Part shown: positions 12,291-24,779 of the stretch, piece after piece
Layout: each line of letters begins with the position of its first letter
Position numbering within the stretch: position 1 is the stretch's first letter
The notes under the pieces: model-generated
The model's database searches: none
The model's input: only the letters and a program-made list of their open reading frames with translations
Told to the model about the DNA's origin: nothing
Made by a program: the position numbers and the translations under genes
Assembly: GCA_949752795.1 (NCBI GenBank)
Contig: OX457070.1
Location: 36,237,185 to 36,301,184 of the forward strand
Direction of reading: 5' to 3'
Length of the DNA stretch: 64,000 nt
Source of the DNA: Hyperoodon ampullatus
Taxonomy: Eukaryota > Chordata > Mammalia > Artiodactyla > Ziphiidae

Positions 12291-12985
12291 TATAGTAGGT
12301 ATTTAATAAACAGTATTTATTATTAATATTTATGGACCAGAACATCTGGAGAGAACATCTCTTGTCTAAATTATTCAAGTTAGGGTCTTCGTACAGAATA
12401 GTTCATTATATAATGTTTCATTTATTATGTACCCCAAGATAAATACAATTAATATAATGCTTCTCCTATTAAAATATTTGACTGATTTTCTCTACCTATT
12501 AAAACATCAAATAAAATAAACCACCTGCTAGAAATTTAACTCTCTTTCTCCCATATTAAGAAAATTGGGGGTTGGGGGAAGGAGAGAAGGAGCTTACTTA
12601 GATTTTATGATTTTTCAGAGCTTTATTACATAGAATGTTTTAAAAAATTCTGTCATGTACTAATACCTTAATTATCAGGTTTTTTATAACACACTGAAAA
12701 TTAAACAAATGGCATTATCATTTGAGGTTTTTTTTAAAACTGTGGAATACATCACACATACTAAAGTATAAAATATACAAGTACTACTTAATGAAAAATA
12801 AAATGAACATCCTGTACCGACCATCCTGCTCAAGAAATAGAACAATACCAGTACCTTAAAATCTTCATTTTCCCTCTGAAATTGCATCCGTCCCATTCCC
12901 TCCTCCAAAGGTAACTAGACCCTGAATTTTGGGTTACTTCTTCCCTTCCCGTTTTCAAAAAAGGAATACTACCTATGTATGCATC
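12291..12985. other. Intron, nothing recognised
   Basis: AT-rich intronic DNA between two old L1 fragments. The minus-strand frames at 12684-12908 and 12830-13036 are treated as chance. Confidence 0.5.
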
Positions 12986-12989
12986 CCTA

Positions 12990-13420
12990 AAGAGTACATT
13001 ATTAATGAATGGATAAACAAGAAGTGGTATATCCATACATTGGAATATTCAGCCTTAAAAGGAATGAAATTCTGACACACGCTACATCATGAATGAACCC
13101 TGAGGACATTTTACTAAGTGAAATAAGCCAGACACAAAAGGACAGATATTGTATGATTCCACTTATATGAGAAATAGGTACATTTATAGAGACAGAAGGT
13201 AGAACAGAGACTACCAGGCAATGAGAGGAGGGGAGATGAAGAGTTACTGTTTAATGGGTAAAGAGTTTGTGTTTGGGATGATGAAAAAGTTCCAGAAACA
13301 GACAGTGGTAAAGGTCATACAATACTGTGAGTGTAGTTAATGCCACAAATTGCACACTTAAAAATATTGAAAATGGTACATTTTATGTTATGTATATTTT
13401 ACCACAACAAAAAATGAAAA
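12990..13420 (+). mobile_element. L1 3'-UTR fragment (L1MA/MB type)
   Basis: Contains TGGAATATTCAGCCTTAAAA, AAGTGAAATAAGCCAGACAC, GATTCCACTTATATGAGAAA and a final TTGAAAATGGTACATTTTAT, in the order found in old L1 3' UTRs, plus orientation. No open frame. Confidence 0.85.
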
Positions 13421-13439
13421 AATATATTGTCTAGTTCTG

Positions 13440-15750
13440 CATGTTTTTTAACTTTTTATAATGAAACATTAACATTTTTGTAACTTGTTTCTTATGTTCA
13501 TCACTAAGTTCTGGATATTTATTTATGTTGATGTGTACAGCTGTAATTCATTAAATTTCACTGCTCCTAGCATTCCATTACATGAATATTCTACAGTTTA
13601 CCTATCCATTTTACTGTTGATGAACATGGTTGTTTGAGTTTTATTTATTTATATGGAATTATTAACAAAGCTATCAATATTCTTATGTCTATATCCTCAT
13701 GCACAAATGCAAGAATTTGCCTAGGATATATTTCTAGAATGGGTCATAGCATATGTACATGTTCAGCTTTACCAGAAAATGTCAAATTGTAATCCAAAGT
13801 GGCTTTATTAATTTACATTCCCTAAGTGTTTCCATTGTTCCACATTCATCAACACTTGGTATTTTCTTTTTCATTTTTGCCAATCTGAGATGATTAAATA
13901 TTACCTCATTACAGTCTAAATTGCATTCTCCTGATTACTAACGCATCGATTATCCTTTCATAGTTTATTGGTCACGTGTTTCCTCTTCTGTGAAATCTTT
14001 TGTACTTTTTCCTACCATGCTGTTTATCTTTTGATTACTAATTACATATGCATTCTGGTACTGAATCCATTGTCACTTATATGTGCTATAAACATCTTCT
14101 TCCAGTTTTTAGTTTGTATTTTCATTCCTTGTGGAATCTTTTGAATGAACCCAATTTCAAAGTCAACATTTTCCTTTATGGTTTGTGGTTTTGCATTTTG
14201 CTTGAGAAGATCTTCCCAGCCCTGAGGTCATAAAGCTTTCCTCCCACTCCTTCAAAACTTTTATACCTCTGCTTTTCATATTTAAGAGTCATTTCCATCT
14301 GGAATTAATTTTTGTGTACATTTTCAGATAGGGATCCAATTTCACTTTTTAAAAAATTATGGGTAAATAATTATCACAGCACTATTTATTAAATAGTCCA
14401 CATATACCCATCCTTTCCCCCATCTATAATGCCCACTCTACCAAAAATCTGGTCTCAATATACAGGTCAATGATTTCTAATTTGGTACCACTAGCCAATT
14501 GTTCTAACCTCACAACAAGACAATATTGCCTTAACTACCAAAGTTTTATCTTTTGGGATAATTTAAGATTTTTTTAACCCTGAATCTATGGCAGATTAAT
14601 GTGGTAAATTAGTAGATTTTCTAGAATTAAAGCAACTCCACATTCCTGGGAAACATTAAAAAAAACACCCAAAGTTACCTGAGCCTGTTTCCTTTTGGGG
14701 AAGGTTTCTAATTACTGATATAATTTCTTTAATGATTACAGAGGTAGATGTACAATGTCTCCCTAAATCAGTTTAGATAAGTATTCTGCCAATATTTCAA
14801 ATTTAGTAACATAAAACTATTTAAAATATTTTTTACTATTTTAATCTCTGCAGAATCTATCGTTTTGTACATTTCTTTATTCCCAGCACTGTTTGTGCCT
14901 TCTCACACTCTTTTGCTCCTAGATAATGCTTGTTATAAATTGTCTCTTTCATTGGGCGTTCCAAATCAATGACTTTTAGCTTTCTTGATTCTTTGGAGTG
15001 AATGTATATTTCTATTTCAGTAGTTTCTGCTGCTCTTTACTCCTCCTATTTTCCTTGGGTATATTCTGTTCTACCTCCTGAATTCTGAGCATTTCTTCTT
15101 TCCTGATGTAAGCATTTAAGACTATATATTTCTCTAAGCACTGCTTTAAATATGTCTCACATTTTTAGTATGAATTATTTTTGTTATTCTGTAAATACTT
15201 TCTAATCTTTCATTACGAGTTCTTTGACTAACAAGATGTTTATAAACTTTTTTCTTCTTTATGGAGTTTATCTACTCATCTTTATGTAATGATTACTATT
15301 TAATTGATTTAGGGTCACAGAATGTAATTTTTGTAATGTTAATCTTTCAAAATATATTAAGACAAGCTTTATAGCCTGACTCATGATCAGTTTTCATAAT
15401 TGATCATGGGTCTTTAAAAGTATTTAACTGGTGTGCATGCACTGCTGTCTACTTTCACAACAGGATCATTTTTATGCAAAGTCACCTATCGCACCAAATC
15501 ATGGTATTTCCTATGTGATAAGGACAAACAGAGCAGTAGAAATTTCAAATGTGAGGTTATGGGACATTTTCTAAAGGACATAAATCAAAAAATAAATAAG
15601 TGAAAGAATTGAGAAGCTGCTCACAGACTTCATCGCAGGCTCCTCTTGCTCTTTCTGATATAAACTTTTATTTTAGGATTGTCTCTTGTAAATAGCATGC
15701 ATCCAGAAAATTTCTGAATCCAGTCTGATAATGTGTCTTTTACTGGAGAG
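13440..15750 (-). mobile_element. Old L1M fragment, 3' UTR plus part of ORF2
   Basis: Minus-orientation L1. The 3' part (13440-14300) carries the reverse complement of the ATTGTGAATAATGCTGCTAT-type 3'-end region in decayed form. From about 14550 to 15750 it resembles the reversed middle of ORF2 (for example TATTTCTCTAAGCACTGC and CTTGTAAATAGCATGCATCC). It is full of stops and adjoins the hAT remnant starting at 15765. The boundaries are approximate. Confidence 0.65.
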
Positions 15751-15961
15751 TTTAGACGAACGGTTCTCAAATGTTTTTATCTCAAGACCCTTTTACATGC
15801 TTTAATTGAGAACTACAAAGAGCTTTTGTTTATGTGGGTTATGCCTGTCAATATTTGCCCTATTAAAAAATACCAGAAATTTAGAAAATATTTCGTTCTT
15901 TCAAACATAACTAATAAACTCATACGTTAACATATTTTTATGAAGAATATATATACTTTCT

Positions 15962-18765
15962 TTTTTAAGACTATATTTTTAGAGCAGTTTGAGGTGTGCA
16001 ACAAAACAGAGGGAGGTAAAGAGATTTCCCATAGATCTCCTGCTCCCACACATGCACAGCCTACCCCATTATCAATATCACTCACCAGAATGGTACACTG
16101 TTTACCACAGATAAACCTACACTGACATATCATAATCGCCCAAAGTCCATAGTTTACTTTAGGGTTCACTTGTGGGCTGTACATTCTATTGGTTTGGATA
16201 GATTTTTAATGACATATACCCATCACTATGATATATAGGGTATTTCACTGCCCTTATCATCCTCTGTGTTCTGCCTATTCATCTCCTTCACACCCCACCA
16301 CTGGCAACCACTGATCTTTTTACTGTCTCCACAGTTTTGCTTTTTCCAGAACATCAATTAGTTGGAATCATACAGTATATAGCCTTTTCAGATTGGCTTC
16401 TTTCATTCAGTAATATGCATTTAAGGCTCCTCCATGGCTTTTCTTTTTAACACTGAATAATATTCTATTGTCTGTATGTACCACAGTTTATCCATTCATC
16501 TACTGAAGAACATCTTGGTTGCTTCCAAGTTTTGGCAATTATGAATAAAGCTGCTATAAACATCCATGTGCAGGCTTTTGTGTGGACAATGGTTTTCATT
16601 TCCTTTGGGTAAATATCAAGGAGTGAGATGCTGGATCATATGGTAAGAGTATGTTTCATTTTGTAAGAAAGTGACAAACTGTCCCAAAGTGGCTGTACCA
16701 TTTTGCATTCCCACCAGCAATGCATGAGAGTTCCTGTTGCTCCACATCCTCTCCAGCATTGGGTGTTGTCAGTGTGATAGATTTTGGCCATTCTAAGAGG
16801 TGTGTGGTGGTATCTTGTTGTTTTAATTTGCATTTCCCTAATGACATATGATGTGGAGCTTTTTTTTCATATGCCTATTTGCCACCTGTATATCTTCTTT
16901 GGGGAGGTGCCCCTTAAGGTTTTTGCCCCATTTTTTAAATTGAGTTGTTTGTTTTCTTATTTGTTTCTTTGTATATTTTGGATAACAGTCCTTTATCAGA
17001 TGTGTCTTTTGCAAATATTTTCTCCCTGTCTGTGGTTTGTCTTCTCATTCTTTAGCAAAACAAAAGCTTTCAATTTTGATGAAATCGAACTTACCCATTA
17101 TTTTTTCATGGATCATACCTTTTGTGTGGTATCGAAAAAGGCATCATCCTACCCAAGGTCATTCAGGTTTTGTCCTGTGTTATCTTCTCAGAGTTTTACA
17201 GTTTTGCATTTTACATTTAGGTGTATGATCCACTTTGAGTTAATTTGTGTGGAGGGTGTAAAGTCTCTGTCTAGATTCATCTTTGTGCAAGTGGATGTCC
17301 AGTTGTTCCAGCACCATTTGTTGAAAAGACTACCTTTGTTCCATTGTGTTGCTCCTTTGTCAAAGACCAGTTGACTATATTTATGAGGGCCTCTGTCTGG
17401 GCTCTGGATTCTGTTCCATTATTTGTCTATTCTTTTGCTGATACCATACTGCCTTGATTACTATAGCTTTGTTTTAAGCCTTGAATTTAGGTAGTGTTGG
17501 TCCTCCAACATTGTTCTTCTCTTTTACTACCATGTTGGGTATCCTGGGTCTTTGCCTCCCCATAGAAACTTTAGAATCAGTTTGTTGATATCCATAATAT
17601 AACTTGCTGAGATTTTCACTGGGATTGCACTGAACATATAGATCAAGTTGGAAAGAAGTGACATCTTGACAATATTGAGTCTTTCTATTCATGAACATGG
17701 AATATCTCTCAGTTTATTTAGTTCTTTGATTCTGTTCATCAGAGTTTTGTAGTATTCCTCATATAGGTCTTGTACATATTTTGTTAGATTTATAGCTAAG
17801 TATTTCATTTTGGGGGGTGATAATATAAATGGAATTATGCTTTTAATTTCAAATTCCTCTTGCATTGTTGGTATATAGGAAAGCAAATGACTTTTGTATA
17901 TAAACCTTGTATCCTGCAACCCTGCTATAATGACTCATTAGTTCTAGGAGGTTTTTTGTTGATTCTTTCAGATTTCCTACATAGATAATCATGTATTCTG
18001 TGAACAAAGACAGTTTTATATTTTCCTTCCCAATCTGTATACTTTTAATTTCCTTTTCTTCTCTTATTGCATCAGCAAGGACTTCCAGTATGATGTTGGA
18101 AAGAAGTGGTGAAAGGGGACATCCTTGCCTTGTACCTCACCTTAGCGGAAAAGCTTTGAGTTTCTCACCATCAAGTATAATGTTAGCTATAGGGTTTTTG
18201 TAGATATTCTTTATTTAGTTTAAGAAGTTCCCCTCTATTTCTAGTTGGCTGAAGAGTGGTTTTGCATTTATATGGACATATTTCTTAACATAGGCTGATG
18301 GATTATGTCATGTGCTTTTCTGCGTCTATTAATGGCTGATGGGTTATGTCAAGTGCTTTTTCTGCATCTATTGATATATTTATATGATTTTTCTTTTTTA
18401 ACCTCCTGATGTGATGAATTAAATCAACTGATTTTCAAGTACTGAACCAGGTTTGCATACCTGGGATAAAACTGCTTGGTGGTGGCGTATAATTCTTTTC
18501 ATACTTTGTTGGGTTCAATTTGCTAATACTTTGTTGAAGATTTTTGCATCTATGTTTATAAGAGCTATTGGTATGTAGTTTTCTTTTCTTGTAACATCCT
18601 TGTTTGGTTTGGGCATAGGTAATGCTAGCCTCATAGAATGAGTTAAGAAGTATACCCTCTGTTTCTACCCTCTGAAAGAGACTGTAGAGAATTGGTAATA
18701 ATAATTTCTCCCTTAACTGTTCTATAGAATTCATCAGTGATCCTATCTGGGCCTGTTACTTTCTT
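15962..18765 (-). mobile_element. 5'-truncated L1 (L1MA-like) inserted in the hAT element
   Basis: Minus-orientation L1 consisting of 3' UTR (about 15962-16640) and the 3' portion of ORF2 (about 16640-18765). ORF2 pieces include the zinc-knuckle-like region [19 protein letters not shown] (all four C/C/H/C ligands present, near 16720) and reverse-transcriptase thumb remnants further upstream. An internal tandem duplication at 18293-18373 and many stops make it dead. Likely target duplication: TATACTTTCT at 15952-15961 and TATACTCTCT at 18766-18775 (one mismatch). The 5' part of ORF2, ORF1 and the 5' UTR are missing. Confidence 0.85.
18293..18373. repeat. Tandem duplication of about 41 bp inside L1 ORF2
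   Basis: The stretch starting GGCTGATGGATTATGTCATG (18293) is followed by a near copy starting GGCTGATGGGTTATGTCAAG (18334), differing at a handful of sites. It lies within the L1 reverse-transcriptase region and adds to its inactivation. Confidence 0.85.
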
Positions 18766-18868
18766 TATACTCTCTATACAAAACAATTTAATGAGAGGAT
18801 TGTCACTGTTTTACATGTTTACAAATGTCTTAATGTGTTAATGTCTCTAAAATCTCTCTAATGTACAG

Positions 18869-19450
18869 TTAGCAGAAAGCTGGATTCTCATATCTACTCT
18901 CATATTCAATCTGTGAGATATGTTGTTTTCGATAAAGTATTTGTAGAAAATCCAGTCTCATACAGATATGTAGTTGGAAAAGATAGGAGTATTTTAATGA
19001 CTTTCGCAGATAATTTGGGGTCTTCTTTGATACTACAGCAAAACCCCACAGTGGTAGTTTCTTAAAGGCTAATAGTAACATGGAATCTGAAATCATATCA
19101 ATAAACTTTTCAAACTCTGTTAAATTAAAATCCAATGCTCTATCATGTATGTTGAATGATTTTTTTTTTACTCATGCATGATTTTATAACATCATACACT
19201 TTGGTCATTTGAAAAATGCTAATTCTCTGAGTTACACATATTATAAATGTTGACACATTTCATTATACAATACCAAAATAACTACATTTGCTTTTATCAC
19301 CACCTTTTCCATCACATATATCTTTATGCATTGGGAAGCTATCAAACTTAACGTGGTGAGTGTAAGTTTTTCAATTCTAATTTTCACTTGAAAGCTTGAA
19401 TTTTATCATTGGCAACGAACAATTTCAGTCACTTAACCTTTAAGTAGCAG
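18869..19450 (-). pseudogene. hAT-family transposase remnant (C-terminal dimerisation region)
   Basis: hAT transposases cut and paste their element in the nucleus and dimerise through a conserved C-terminal region. On the minus strand an 88-codon open piece (19135-18869) includes FEKFIDMISDSMLLLAF, KKTPNYLRKSLKY and LHICMRLDFLQILYRK. Spacing and hydrophobic pattern resemble the YLCE.GFS...KTK.R region of ZBED5/SCAND3/FAM200-like hAT proteins. Upstream, at 19420-19330, a broken stretch starts NDKIQAFK and continues, after a stop and a frame change, as TYTHHVKFDSFPMHKDI, resembling the linker before that domain. The minus-strand frame at 19688-19945 may be more of the same protein. Stops and frameshifts rule out a working transposase. 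Matches were judged by eye, so a profile search is needed for the exact family. Confidence 0.6.
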
Positions 19451-20699
19451 GCTCACTGTGTTCAGTTTCAAGAAAACCTTCACCAAATAAATAACCAAGT
19501 GTGAATAACAAGTTTATCTCTTAGCTGTTTTTTCAAGTAAAAATGGTGTTCCAGGATAAAAATGTGTTTACTTTAGTTTACAACTCAATCACACAAGTGC
19601 TTTTTCTTGAATAACTTTGTCCTTTGCAATGCAGTATAACTGCTTTATGCATACTTCTTATTTTTGTCACAAAGAATATTAAAAAAACTAGTACTCAAGG
19701 GACAAAATTAATAATAATTTTATTATAACATCAAGAATATATTTAGTGAAACCCATGTAAGGGCTAGATCTTGGGTATAAATTTTCAAGGATGATATTGC
19801 TTCTACCCATTAATGCTAAGGATAGAAGAGGCAATTTTCCTTGTTGTTGTCTTCTATGCAGTGAGTTCATTTCTTCTTCATCCTTACACTGATGGTATAG
19901 CTCTGGGATGTCAATTTTGTGCAACAAGAGGATCTTATTAGACATTCCATCTTGGAGGAATGGGAGATACCAGACTTTTTCTGCATCTTCATGCAGTGGT
20001 AAAAGTAGTTAAGTCATGGGTTTAGTAGAACCCCTCAGTGGGAAAACTACTATGAATGCTTAGCTTCTAGATGTCCTGCTTTGAACTTTTTAAAAAAGAC
20101 TTCTTTGGGTTCTATCTGGGTCACTTCAAGAGTGCATTTATAAATATCACTTGGTCATATTTTACCTGACTTTTTAGCTGTTTTCCAAAAGGGGTGTTAT
20201 TCATGCTATCTAGTCTGTCACATTGCCAGAAGCAGAATTCTTCATTTGAATTTTACAGGAAAAGAACTGAGCATTTTGATAAAGAAATAACCATCACAAC
20301 CAGGTTCACTGGTCTCACATTGACCTAAGCTCTTCAATTTAGTAATTCTTAATGACTTATTAGGATTGTTTAAGAATTTATTTTATTGGAATTCTCTAGA
20401 TGTGAACCTGTGATCATCGATGCAATCATGCCACTCTCTTATTGTTTTGCCTGTTTAGATGCTATGTCTCAGCATCACCGTAACCAAGTAGTAAGTACTT
20501 GATGGTAAATCAATGCTTGCAGCACATACCTTTCTAGAATCTCACAGTCTAATGCCTGATTCTGTTCATTCTTGTCCATCAGAACTCTAAATTCTGTTCT
20601 GCTTCTGTACTACTGAATCAGAAAACCAAGAAATGAAGTGACAGGTAGCTAGAATTCGAAACAGCATTCTAAAGACATGTGATCAGACTAATGCTTAAA

Positions 20700-21640
20700 A
20701 GTCAGTTATTAGATCTTGCCCTCTGTCTTATGACTATGTGAATTATTTCTTAGTAAAGAACTAACACATCCAAGTATTTGTGTAAACATCCAGTTTCTCT
20801 ACTGACTCAAGAACCAAAACTGTCAAATGAGATAACGTGGAACTAGATGAGACTTTCAAAGTTTCTTAATCTAAGCTGTCACCCCAGTGCAAAAACACTT
20901 TATATCTTCTCTGACAGTTATCACATTTGTTTCCTGATACTTTTCATTTAACTTCAACCTAAAAACTCCCAAGACTTTGTTCTTTCTAAAACAAAATAAT
21001 TTGGTGCACTACATATCAAGGTCAACAGTTTGGCTTTATTCTACAAATACTTGTTGAGAGCCTATTTTGTGTCTAACATTCTCTCATTTAACTCTGTGAT
21101 AACACTTAAAATTTTATTTTAAAATGATTAAAAGTCAATCTAGAAGTCAAACTGTCCTAACTTTTTCAAAATTGTGATGCTAAGTCCTCTGAGCTGTCAC
21201 AAGCACTGCATTTCTTGGGCCATGCTGAAAAGATCTTTGCTTCATCAGCAGACCAAAATGGGATACTACAGAATTTAATTTGGAGTCCATGGAGCAATTA
21301 AATGCTAAAGCAGACATGCCATAAGGAGCTCTCTCAACCACAAAGACTTAATTAGAAACCATGTCAGCTAAAATAACCAACTTAGATGGTTGGATGGAAG
21401 AGAGTTTGGTAGCACAAATGTAAATTGAAAGAATCAACATTGAAAATCAGTTTAGATATGTACCTAAAAACATTTATAAAAATTATTATATTGATTTTAG
21501 AATAAAATCTAAAATCCATCTAAAAATATCCAAATAAAAAACCCCTCAACCTTCTCAAATAGAGGGAAACTCCAGATATACATAAAAATACAAGTTAAAG
21601 TATTTAAGTCAAATATCTACATAAGTTGCAGATTGTCCAA
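20700..21640. other. Intron, nothing recognised
   Basis: AT-rich DNA with no clear repeat or coding signal. The missing right end of the hAT remnant may extend into it. Confidence 0.45.
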
Positions 21641-21641
21641 A

Positions 21642-21644
21642 TTA

Positions 21645-21678
<34 letters not shown>

Positions 21679-21682
21679 TATA
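21642..21682. repeat. Poly-A followed by (TA)n microsatellite
   Basis: About 20 consecutive A followed by about 10 TA repeats. This composite simple repeat is likely to vary in length between individuals. Confidence 0.95.
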
Positions 21683-21830
21683 AAAAGAGACCTTAAATTA
21701 AGCCTACTATAAAATTGCCAAACAGCAGATTATATCAACCCTGTAATCCTAAAGAAAGCCACTAAAAGTTTACTCATATTCTTGTATGTAGTTTTTTAAC
21801 CTTAAACAGAAACTACACTACCATGTTTTA

Positions 21831-22061
21831 TTTTATTTTATTTATTTATTTATTATTATTATTTTTTTTTGCGGTATGCGGGCCTCTCACTGTTGTGGCC
21901 TCTCCCGTTGTGGAGCACAGGCTCCGGACGCGCAGGCTCAGCGGCCATGGCTCACAGGCCCAGCCGCTCCGCGGCATGTGGGATTTTCCTGGACCGGGGC
22001 GCGAACCCGTGTCCCCTGCATCGGCAGGCGGACTCTCAACCACTGCGCCACCAGGGAAGCC
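21831..22061 (-). mobile_element. CHR-type SINE, cetacean subfamily
   Basis: Full-length minus-orientation copy ending CCACCAGGGAAGCCC, with the A-rich tail appearing as (TTTTA/TTTA) repeats at 21831-21870. The target duplication CTACACTACCATGTTTTA (21813-21830) is repeated at 22062-22079 with one mismatch. The internal pol III box motifs are present in reverse complement. Confidence 0.96.
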
Positions 22062-22174
22062 CTACACTACCATATTTTAAAGTAAGTTTTCAGTAGGTGT
22101 TCTAAGGGAGTTAGAATCATTTGTTAGTTTAAAGACCTGGTCAACTCAAGGATTGTTATTCATGGCCAGGACTT

Positions 22175-22570
22175 GAACGTTTATGCTGATAATAACTCCC
22201 AAATCTTCATAACTGACTGACCTACTCCTGGGTTCCAGACCTAAGCACTCAAGTGCCCACTGTCTATTTTCACCCACATCACAAACACAACATAGCCAAA
22301 CTGAACTCCTCTCCATCCCTTCGGCTGTTTCTTCCCTGAGTTCTCATCTCAGTGAATTGTACTGCCATTCATCAAGCCTCCCACTCTCAGGACTCACCAA
22401 ACCAAGTTGTCTCTAACTGCTAAATCTTTCCAGAATCTGGACCCTTTCTTTCCATCTCCAATGCCACTTTTTCCTAAATTCAAGCATCAACATCTATGCA
22501 CAGACCACTGCCATAGCCTCGGGATTTCTCTAGTCTCTACACACCTAGGTTTCATCTCCCATAATTCTTT
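22175..22570 (+). mobile_element. L2-like (CR1-clade LINE) fragment
   Basis: Wording such as TAACTCCCAAATCTTCATAA, CATAGCCAAACTGAACTCCT and TTTCCAGAATCTGGACCC follows the order seen in a common old L2-like sequence. There is no open frame of note. Confidence 0.5.
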
Positions 22571-22589
22571 AAGGCTGACCACTTGTTTT

Positions 22590-24200
22590 AATGCTATACC
22601 TTTTTTTGTCGTTATGAGAAAATTCATCACAGAAAATTATAAACACAGAGAGTAGTACAAAAAAAGAATCACTCAAAACTTTACCAACTAGCGAAACCAC
22701 TGCTAATATTTTGACATATTTTCTCTAGTTATTTTTAAATAGTTGAGATGATACTGTTTGTAAAATCTTATGTCTTTTAAAGTTAACATTATAAATTTGT
22801 AAACCTAAATTTTAGAAGTTGCACATATATTCTAACTATGGTTACACCACAAATGTACATAACTGTCCCCATTAACATTTAAGTCACTTCATATTTGTCA
22901 CTAAGAAATGATGCTGCAATGAACATTTTTCTGCCCAAAATATTTCTGGCATTTCTGACTGTTTCTTAGGGCTGATTTGTAGAAATGGAATTTCTGAATA
23001 AAGTAATTGAATGCTTTACAAAGAAATCATACCAAGTTCTAACCTACCCTGTATAATAGCGCTCGTCTCATTCACCACACCCACATCAGCACTATTACAT
23101 ATTTTTAAATCTTTGCTAAACTGTTAAGAGAAAACTTGTACCTCTCTGATTTAATTTGCATTTCTTTGATAACTCATGACCGTGAATATATTTCTGTGTT
23201 TATTAGCCATCTATACTTTCTCTTTTGTAAAACTAGTCATGCCCTTAAAAAAATATTTCTAGAGCTCTTTAAATATTGAAAATGTTAGCCTTTTGTCTGC
23301 CACTTTTGTTGCTAATATATTTAATATCTTCCTGCTTTGCCTTTTAATCTCATGATTTAGAAACGTTTTATTTTCCTTAGTACACAAATAATGCAGGTTC
23401 ACTGTAAAAAATAACAAAACACAGAGAAGTAAAAAAAGCACATGAAAATGATACATAATCCCAGCACTAGAGCTAAGCATTTTTATACTGTTATTTGTTT
23501 TTCTAGTTTATTTGTGTACTCATTTTTAAGAAAAATTGGATCATACACTGTACATATTCTTTTATAAACTACTCTTTTCATTAAAATATGATGAATATAC
23601 TTCTGCAACAATAAATATTTTGACATGATGCTATTTATAATGGCTACAAATATTCCATTCTATGGACATTACAATTTAATCTCATATTTTTGGACACTGA
23701 GATCGTTTCTAATTTTTCATATTATAAGCAATAACCAGGTGAAAATTCTTAGTTAATTCTTTACATTCATACTTAAATATTTCACTAAGATAAATTTCTG
23801 TTGGTTGAATAACTGGATCAAAAGTATGCACATTTAAAAACTTTATATGGCTGCCATTTGTCCTCTAGAAGTTATACCAAATTATATTCCCATCGATTGG
23901 TAGACCTTAGCCAACAATAAGTCTTAATATGATTTTAAAGTATATATTAGTTTTGATTTTTATGTAGACAAACCTATGTATATTTTCCTCAGTGATTTCT
24001 TTCCCACTGCTTAGAAGCTTAGAAAGTTCTTTATCCATTGATTCAACAAATATTCACTTTTATTCTCTTTTAGTTTTGATTATTTTATTGTCTTCAATAA
24101 AATCCACTTGGAATTCCTTTTGCACTTGAGGTAAGGAGCTAATTTTTCCTCCTCCTAAATAGTACCAATACTATTCACTGTATAATCTTCTCCTTCCATA
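22590..24200 (-). mobile_element. Old L1M 3'-end sequence, antisense (probably two fragments)
   Basis: Two consecutive blocks (about 22590-23330 and 23340-24200) both read as reversed old L1 3' UTR. The first has GATGCTGCAATGAACATT and TAATTTGCATTTCTTTGATA. The second has TGGCTACAAATATTCCATTC and AATAACTGGATCAAAAGTAT. Similar wording in both suggests two separate or duplicated fragments. Non-coding. Confidence 0.7.
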
Positions 24201-24509
24201 ATGGTTTAAGAAAAGTGGGAATCTTTATACAACTCTTTCACATGTATAATTTGTCAAGGTTTTTCTCTGCTTCTAGGATAAAGGTAAAACTCTTTAACAT
24301 AGTGAAGCTCATTGAGATATTGTCTCTGATTCTATATGAAGAAAAATCAACTGTCCCACCCCCAACTGCACTTCATGCTCTGATAATATTCTGCCACTTG
24401 TATATGCTGTTCAATTTTTCTGTGGTGACATAGCTTTATAATTCTGAGGCACAGAAGACCTTCCCAAATAAGGCACAAAACTAGCAGAAATGACAATGGA
24501 AGTTACTTT

Positions 24510-24745
24510 TTACAGAGTATTTACTTCATGACAGTGCTTTACTGTAATATCTCATTTGTTTCTCACAACAATCCTGAGGTAAATACTATTACTAGTTCAT
24601 TTTAAAGACAGAAACTGAGGCACAAAAAGATGAAGTAACTTGCCCAAGATTACAGAGCTAGTAAGCTGAAGAGCTGAAGTATGAAAACAGGTGACCTGGC
24701 TGTGCAATATGTACACTTAACCACTACACTGTATTGCATAAAAGA
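24510..24745 (+). mobile_element. MIR SINE
   Basis: Near-full-length MIR: CTCACAACAATCCTGAGGTA, GAAACTGAGGCACAAAAAGA, AACTTGCCCAAGATTACAGA and TTAACCACTACACTGTATTG occur in the canonical order. Confidence 0.92.
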
Positions 24746-24779
24746 AAAGACACAAATTTGAACATATAAATAGTATGTT

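Larger units (their letters stand above)
15765..20700 (-). mobile_element. Decayed hAT DNA transposon (Zaphod/Tip100-like), split by an L1
   Basis: The left end (15765-15951) begins GGTTCTCAAATGTTTTTATC, a typical hAT terminus, and has the common wording AGAGCTTTTGTTTATGTGGG. The sequence resumes at 18776 with AATGAGAGGATTGTCACTG and GGATTCTCATATCTACTCTC. The two halves are separated by the L1 at 15962-18765. The transposase runs on the minus strand and is broken. The right boundary near 20700 is uncertain because I could not find the second terminal repeat. Confidence 0.65.

Noticed and set aside
16784..17374. 196-codon plus-strand frame that looks like a membrane protein
   Set aside because: Same reason: antisense to ORF2 of the L1 at 15962-18765.
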